The notes beneath the pieces are model-generated. The model did no database searches and was not told the DNA's origin. It was given only the letters and a program-made list of their open reading frames with translations. 64,000 nt of DNA from CALDTK01 sp965215215 (GTDB lineage Bacteria > Bacteroidota > Bacteroidia > Chitinophagales > Saprospiraceae): assembly GCA_965215215.1 (NCBI GenBank), contig OZ244043.1, forward strand, positions 3,906,001-3,970,000, written 5' to 3'. The position numbers were made by a program, and so were the translations under genes. Shown here piece by piece: positions 60,092 to 64,000 of the stretch (its first letter is position 1; each line of letters begins with the position of its first letter).

Positions 60092-61267
60092 TTAACCTTC
60101 CAGCACGAGCGCGCTTGCTCCACCCCCACCATTACAGATCGCCGCCAAACCGTACCGCTGTTTTTTCAGGCTCAGCTCGTGCGCTAACGTCCCCACAATA
60201 CGGGCGCCACTCATCCCTAAGGGGTGTCCGAGGCTCACCGCACCTCCGTTCACGTTGATTTTGGTAGGATCGACATCGAGCGTGTCGGCGAAAGCTAACG
60301 GTACCATTGCGAAGGCCTCGTTCACCTCCAAGGTATCGACGTGCGACATGGAGATTCCCGCGCGTTCCAGGGCCTTCGGGGCGGCCAGGGTAGGTGCGAG
60401 GGGGAAGCGCATCGGCTCGCGGGCGGCATCGGCGTAGCCGGCAATCCGGGCTAGTGGTGCCAAATCGTGCGCTTTCAGAAACCGCTCGCTCACGATGACG
60501 AGCGCCGAGGCCCCATCGTTGATGGTGGATGCATTCGCCGCGGTTACGGTTCCGTCTTTAGAGAAGACTGGCCGCAGCCCGGGCATCTTATCGAACTTGA
60601 CCTTGGAGAACTCCTCGTCTTCGGACACCGAAACATCGTCTCCACGTCTTTGTGGAACGGCGACGGGTATAATTTCCTTAGCGGATCGACCTTCTCTGGC
60701 AGCTCGAGCGGAAAATTCGTAACTCCGTTTTGCGTAAGCATCCTGAGCCTCCCGACCGATCCCACACTCGGCTGCAGTCTGATCGGCACTGACCCCCATG
60801 GCCACTTCGTCGTAAGCATCCTGCAAGCCATCGTGGACCAGTCCATCCACGAGGGCGCCACCGCCGAATTTGTAACCGAAGCGGGCTTGGGGTACGTAGT
60901 AGGGGATGTTGCTCATGCTCTCGAAACCACCGGCGACAACCACGTCCGCCTGTCCGAGCTCAATGGCTTGCGCGGCAAATACGATCGCCTTCATCCCGGA
61001 AGAGCATACCTTGTTGACGGTCGTACAGGGGACCGTGTGCGGTAGGCCAGCCCCCAAAGCTGCCTGTCGCGCGGGGGCCTGGCCGAGGTTCGCGGAGACT
61101 ACGTTGCCGAGGAACACCTCCTGCACCTGATGAGCCTCTATTTGGGCGGCGTCGAGCGCGGCTTTAACGGCTACACTCCCGAGTGCGGTGGCCGAGAGTG
61201 AGCTTAAGCTTCCGCCAAAACTTCCAATCGGAGTTCGTAAGGCGCTGAGGATGTAAGCTTTGGACAT
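60092..61267 (-). CDS. Acetyl-CoA acetyltransferase (thiolase)
   Basis: The 391-residue enzyme condenses or cleaves acyl-CoA thioesters. It has the nucleophile Cys88 in TTVNKVCSSGMKA, NVNGGAVSLGHPLGMSGAR with the active His, and CNGGGGASALVLEG with the second Cys. Length and motifs fit biosynthetic acetoacetyl-CoA thiolase. A TAACTTTG box (61296-61289), a perfect TAnnTTTG, lies 21 nt upstream of the ATG. No paired beta-oxidation gene is adjacent. Confidence 0.94.
   Translation of the reverse strand: MSKAYILSALRTPIGSFGGSLSSLSATALGSVAVKAALDAAQIEAHQVQEVFLGNVVSANLGQAPARQAALGAGLPHTVPCTTVNKVCSSGMKAIVFAAQAIELGQADVVVAGGFESMSNIPYYVPQARFGYKFGGGALVDGLVHDGLQDAYDEVAMGVSADQTAAECGIGREAQDAYAKRSYEFSARAAREGRSAKEIIPVAVPQRRGDDVSVSEDEEFSKVKFDKMPGLRPVFSKDGTVTAANASTINDGASALVIVSERFLKAHDLAPLARIAGYADAAREPMRFPLAPTLAAPKALERAGISMSHVDTLEVNEAFAMVPLAFADTLDVDPTKINVNGGAVSLGHPLGMSGARIVGTLAHELSLKKQRYGLAAICNGGGGASALVLEG
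61208..61221 (-). repeat. GTTTTNGCGNAAGC dispersed motif, copy 15
   Basis: Minus-strand GTTTTGGCGGAAGC (GGAA loop). Sense in the thiolase gene, read S-F-G-G-S. Confidence 0.75.
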
Positions 61268-61288
61268 TCAATTTGGCGATTAGGAACG

Positions 61289-61296
61289 CAAAGTTA
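61289..61296 (-). promoter_or_regulatory. Putative -7 box before the thiolase
   Basis: Minus-strand TAACTTTG, a perfect TAnnTTTG, 21 nt before the ATG at 61267. No clear -33. Confidence 0.45.
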
Positions 61297-61369
61297 CCTT
61301 ATCTCATACTAGCTGGCGGCTAGGTCCGTAAAAGCTACGTAGCTGACGCACTCCTTTTGAGTAAGCCCC

Positions 61370-61377
61370 TACCTTTG
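61370..61377 (+). promoter_or_regulatory. Putative -7 box before the C25 peptidase
   Basis: TACCTTTG, a perfect TAnnTTTG, 6 nt before the ATG at 61384. Confidence 0.5.
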
Positions 61378-61383
61378 GTAACT

Positions 61384-64000
61384 ATGTCTAAACTCCTTTC
61401 ATCGGCATCAATCGCGCTTCTAGTATCGTGCTGTTGGATGGGCCCAAGCCTGAACGTCGCTGCGCAGTCGGACGGAACGAGCAGCTACGGATTCGAGTGG
61501 ATCGTCGACGGGCAGCAGTATTTGAAGGTAAAAACAGGACAGTCCGGTGTGTACCGGATTACCGGGGCCGACCTCGCCGCCAACGGATTAGAGAACGTAG
61601 AGGGGAGAGAGCTGAGCTTACTTTTGGTTGGCGAAGAAGTACCGGTGTTCGTTAGCGAGGATAGGGTGTTTGGCGATGCTGATTATTTAGAATTTTACGT
61701 TGCGGAGAATCCGCTTACGAGCTACCAAAGCGAGCTCTATCCCAGTGGAGAGAACGGGATGCTTTCGCCGAACCGGGCGTTGTTCAGTGATACCGTAGCA
61801 TATTTTCTCACCGTCTCCCCGGGGGATCACTTACGGTACACTGAAATCGTTCAGCCATCCACACCGAGCGTAGCCCCAAAAATGTCCGCGTATGCGCTCA
61901 GCACCGGTCCGTTAGCTAGCCACTGGGTTGCAAAAGGCTTCAATACGTACTCCTCCCAGTACAGTTCGTTCCAAGATGGCGACGGCTGGAGCTTCGCGTT
62001 TACCGCCGATCGAAATCTATCGTACAACACCCCGGGCTTTACGGAGGGTGGTAGGGGTATTTTAAAGATAAATACGCTCTCCAGCGCTGGCGCTCTAGAC
62101 AACCGCGTTTGGACGTTGAGCATCGATAATACCCTTCTTATAAAGGACTCCTTACGTCAAAATCAATTCTCGAAATACGAGAAGATACTAGCCCCAGGTA
62201 CGATTTCGGGTAGTAGAGTAGCTATCAAGACGGAATCATTGAGCGGGCCATCCAGCCGGGTAGCGTTAGGTGAAGCAGAACTCTATTACGAGGCGTCCAA
62301 TTTGGCGTCGAGCAGGTCTGCCACCGTTCGGTACGCTATTGATCCACCCCCTACCGGTCCGTACGCCTTACAATGGGGCGCCCTTCCGAGTGGAAAGATT
62401 TTCAAAGTTTTTGATATCGATGGGAGGAGATGCCAAGCGCTTAGTAAAAGCGGTCAAGACTTCAGTGAGTTTACGCAAGTCGAGCCTGGAGATAGATTTG
62501 TGTTGAGCGATGCCTCCACAACGCTGACTGCCGTATTTGAGTCGGTTGACCTATCGGTACCCGAATTATCCGAACAGACTAATTATTTGATTATTAGCTC
62601 GAACCAGCTTTCCGACTGGACGCTCGGTCCTGATGATTACCGAGAGTTTAGAGAAAGCGCCGCCGGCGGATCATTCGATGTAGCAGCTTTCGATGTCGAA
62701 GATTTGTACGACGTATTTGGTTACGGTTTGCCGCAGGACGCGCGAGCTATGCGGAACCTAATCTTGTGGGCATCTAGCGTTTCGGCGATCGAGCACACGT
62801 TTATCATCGGTAAAGGGCGCGAATTTACTGCACTTCGCTTACCGGGAGATTTGATAGCCCCGGATAACGCCACGGCATTCGTTCCGAGCTTCGGCTACCC
62901 GGCTTCCGATAATCTATTGGCCGTACATCCGGTAACCCAGCAAATGGTTTCTGCCATTGGCCGTATCCCCGTTGAGACGAGTGAGGAACTCGATATTTAT
63001 CTACGGAAAGTACGGGCAACGGTGGAGGCGATGACGGTTCCTCAAAGCGAGCAGGCCAGAGCTTGGATGAAGCAAATCGTCCATTTGGGGGGTGGCTCGA
63101 ACGCGAATGAGCAGGCCAGCATCAGGAACCGTTTGCGGCAAATGCAACGCATACTCGAAACCAATCGCTTTGGTGCCCAGACGTACGAACTCTATAAGAA
63201 CTCCGATCAACCGGTACAGCAAGTCGAGAATGATGACTTGTTCGATCGCATCAACAAGGGCGCCAGCGTGATCACCTTCTTCGGCCACTCCTCGCCTGGG
63301 ACCTTCGATTTCAACATCGACGATCCGGTGCGCTACGAGAACCAGGGCCGCTACCCGTTGATGATCTCGTTAGGGTGCTATTCCGGGAACATGCAAACCT
63401 CGGCGAAGAGCGCGGGAGAGCGCTTCATGCTCTACGAAGACAAAGCGGCAGTCGCCTTCGCGGCGAGTGTCGGACTCGGCTATCCGTCCGTACTCCAGCG
63501 GTTCGCGAGCGATTTCTATCAGTCGTTCGGTGCAGGGAACTACAGCGGAACCGTGGGAGATGCTTTCAGGGTAGCACTTCAGAAGTCGTTGTCCGCAAAC
63601 TCTTACCTCAATCAACAGCTCGCGGAACAGTTCGCTTTCCAAGGAGATCCGGCGCTCGTGCTTTACAAGCACGAAGGTGCGGACTACATAATACCCACCG
63701 AGGATCTCATCGTAGGTCCAGCAAACCTCGCCTACGGTATCGACAGCCTTTCTATCGATCTTGACGTGATTAACCTAGGTTCCAATGAGCAGGGCAAACT
63801 GCGAGTGATTATTGAGCGGGCGACTGCTCTTCGCCCGCGTGCGGCCGTCGACACGGTATATTTCGATGCTCCAGCGGCGCGGGTGAGTCTCAGCAAGACG
63901 ATTGACGCGTGGGGCCGAGAGGGTGTTGGGCTTAATACGGTCTGGGCAACAGTCGTGTCCGACTCGATCACCGAGGTGCCTACCCCCGCTGCGGTGTCGA
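61384..64000 (+). CDS. C25 (gingipain-like) cysteine peptidase, C-terminus outside the window
   Basis: At least 872 residues are in frame with no stop. A signal peptide (MSKLLSSAS to near VAAQ) is followed by a beta-rich N-terminal part (QYLKVKTGQSGVYRITGADL, DYLEFYVAENPL) and the caspase-like C25 domain. The catalytic pair is His635 in TFFGHSSPG and Cys665 in SLGCYSGN; QFAFQGDPALVLY follows. This matches gingipains and the type IX secretion sortase PorU. Which of the two it is depends on the missing C-terminus (a T9SS sorting domain versus a PorU end). The gene is divergent from the thiolase. Confidence 0.88.
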   Translation, partial: MSKLLSSASIALLVSCCWMGPSLNVAAQSDGTSSYGFEWIVDGQQYLKVKTGQSGVYRITGADLAANGLENVEGRELSLLLVGEEVPVFVSEDRVFGDADYLEFYVAENPLTSYQSELYPSGENGMLSPNRALFSDTVAYFLTVSPGDHLRYTEIVQPSTPSVAPKMSAYALSTGPLASHWVAKGFNTYSSQYSSFQDGDGWSFAFTADRNLSYNTPGFTEGGRGILKINTLSSAGALDNRVWTLSIDNTLLIKDSLRQNQFSKYEKILAPGTISGSRVAIKTESLSGPSSRVALGEAELYYEASNLASSRSATVRYAIDPPPTGPYALQWGALPSGKIFKVFDIDGRRCQALSKSGQDFSEFTQVEPGDRFVLSDASTTLTAVFESVDLSVPELSEQTNYLIISSNQLSDWTLGPDDYREFRESAAGGSFDVAAFDVEDLYDVFGYGLPQDARAMRNLILWASSVSAIEHTFIIGKGREFTALRLPGDLIAPDNATAFVPSFGYPASDNLLAVHPVTQQMVSAIGRIPVETSEELDIYLRKVRATVEAMTVPQSEQARAWMKQIVHLGGGSNANEQASIRNRLRQMQRILETNRFGAQTYELYKNSDQPVQQVENDDLFDRINKGASVITFFGHSSPGTFDFNIDDPVRYENQGRYPLMISLGCYSGNMQTSAKSAGERFMLYEDKAAVAFAASVGLGYPSVLQRFASDFYQSFGAGNYSGTVGDAFRVALQKSLSANSYLNQQLAEQFAFQGDPALVLYKHEGADYIIPTEDLIVGPANLAYGIDSLSIDLDVINLGSNEQGKLRVIIERATALRPRAAVDTVYFDAPAARVSLSKTIDAWGREGVGLNTVWATVVSDSITEVPTPAAVS

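Overview
This is a G+C-rich window from a chromosome of the phylum Bacteroidota, most likely a Saprospiria/Lewinella-like lineage. The lineage is my inference. The support is an alternative complex III (act) operon fused to a caa3-type oxidase operon, a kdsC-ubiA-maf cluster, bacillithiol bshB1, a DUF1028/HsdR_N pair, a gingipain-fold (C25) peptidase, Bacteroidota-type -7 boxes (TAnnTTTG-like) and a lack of obvious Shine-Dalgarno sites. I see no mobile element, phage or CRISPR array; gene order is that of an ordinary core chromosome.

Layout. 0-2.4 kb: sufB-sufC-sufD (Fe-S assembly, minus strand). 2.4-6.3 kb: PAS histidine kinase, receiver-CRP regulator and an M48 lipoprotein peptidase. 6.3-14.5 kb: aroE, proline dehydrogenase, kdsC-ubiA-maf, a methyltransferase, an HsdR_N-like protein, DUF1028, purM and tRNA-Gly. 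14.6-20.4 kb: ppk1, DUF72, a TonB-dependent receptor and tpiA. 20.5-23.6 kb: a C39-peptidase ABC exporter whose ATPase domain is degenerate, plus a membrane-fusion-like partner. 23.7-27.4 kb: lpd, a lipoprotein, an SDR protein and thyA. 27.4-45.0 kb: one long plus-strand respiratory cluster, actABCDEF, coxB (fused to an OmpA domain), coxA, ctaB, two subunit III genes, coxD, a SCO-like protein and DUF420. 45-55 kb: housekeeping genes (ung, tRNA-Arg, ribA, bshB1, THUMP methyltransferase), a vanadium haloperoxidase-like lipoprotein, an aldehyde dehydrogenase and an OmpR/kinase pair. 55-60 kb: a glycan cluster (Gfo/Idh, polyprenyl-phosphate sugar transferase, AsnB-like amidotransferase). 60-64 kb: a thiolase and a C25 peptidase cut by the window end.

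The respiratory cluster makes a quinol-to-oxygen chain. ActA-F oxidises quinol and passes electrons through the ActA/ActE haems to the CuA site of CoxB and then to CoxA. CtaB, the SCO-like protein and DUF420 are assembly factors.

The most unusual observations are these. (1) A 14-bp motif, GTTTTNGCGNAAGC, occurs 15 times, in several reading frames, on both strands and in non-coding DNA; it would form a GNAA-loop mini-hairpin after a T run, and four related sites keep the stem by compensatory changes. (2) A C39 exporter has an intact protease triad but lacks every ATPase motif. (3) Cytochrome oxidase subunit II carries a C-terminal peptidoglycan-binding OmpA domain. (4) A 15-bp tandem duplication doubles the phospho-acceptor box of a histidine kinase. 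(5) Many start codons lie only 4-12 nt after a -7-like box, which suggests leaderless or nearly leaderless mRNAs.
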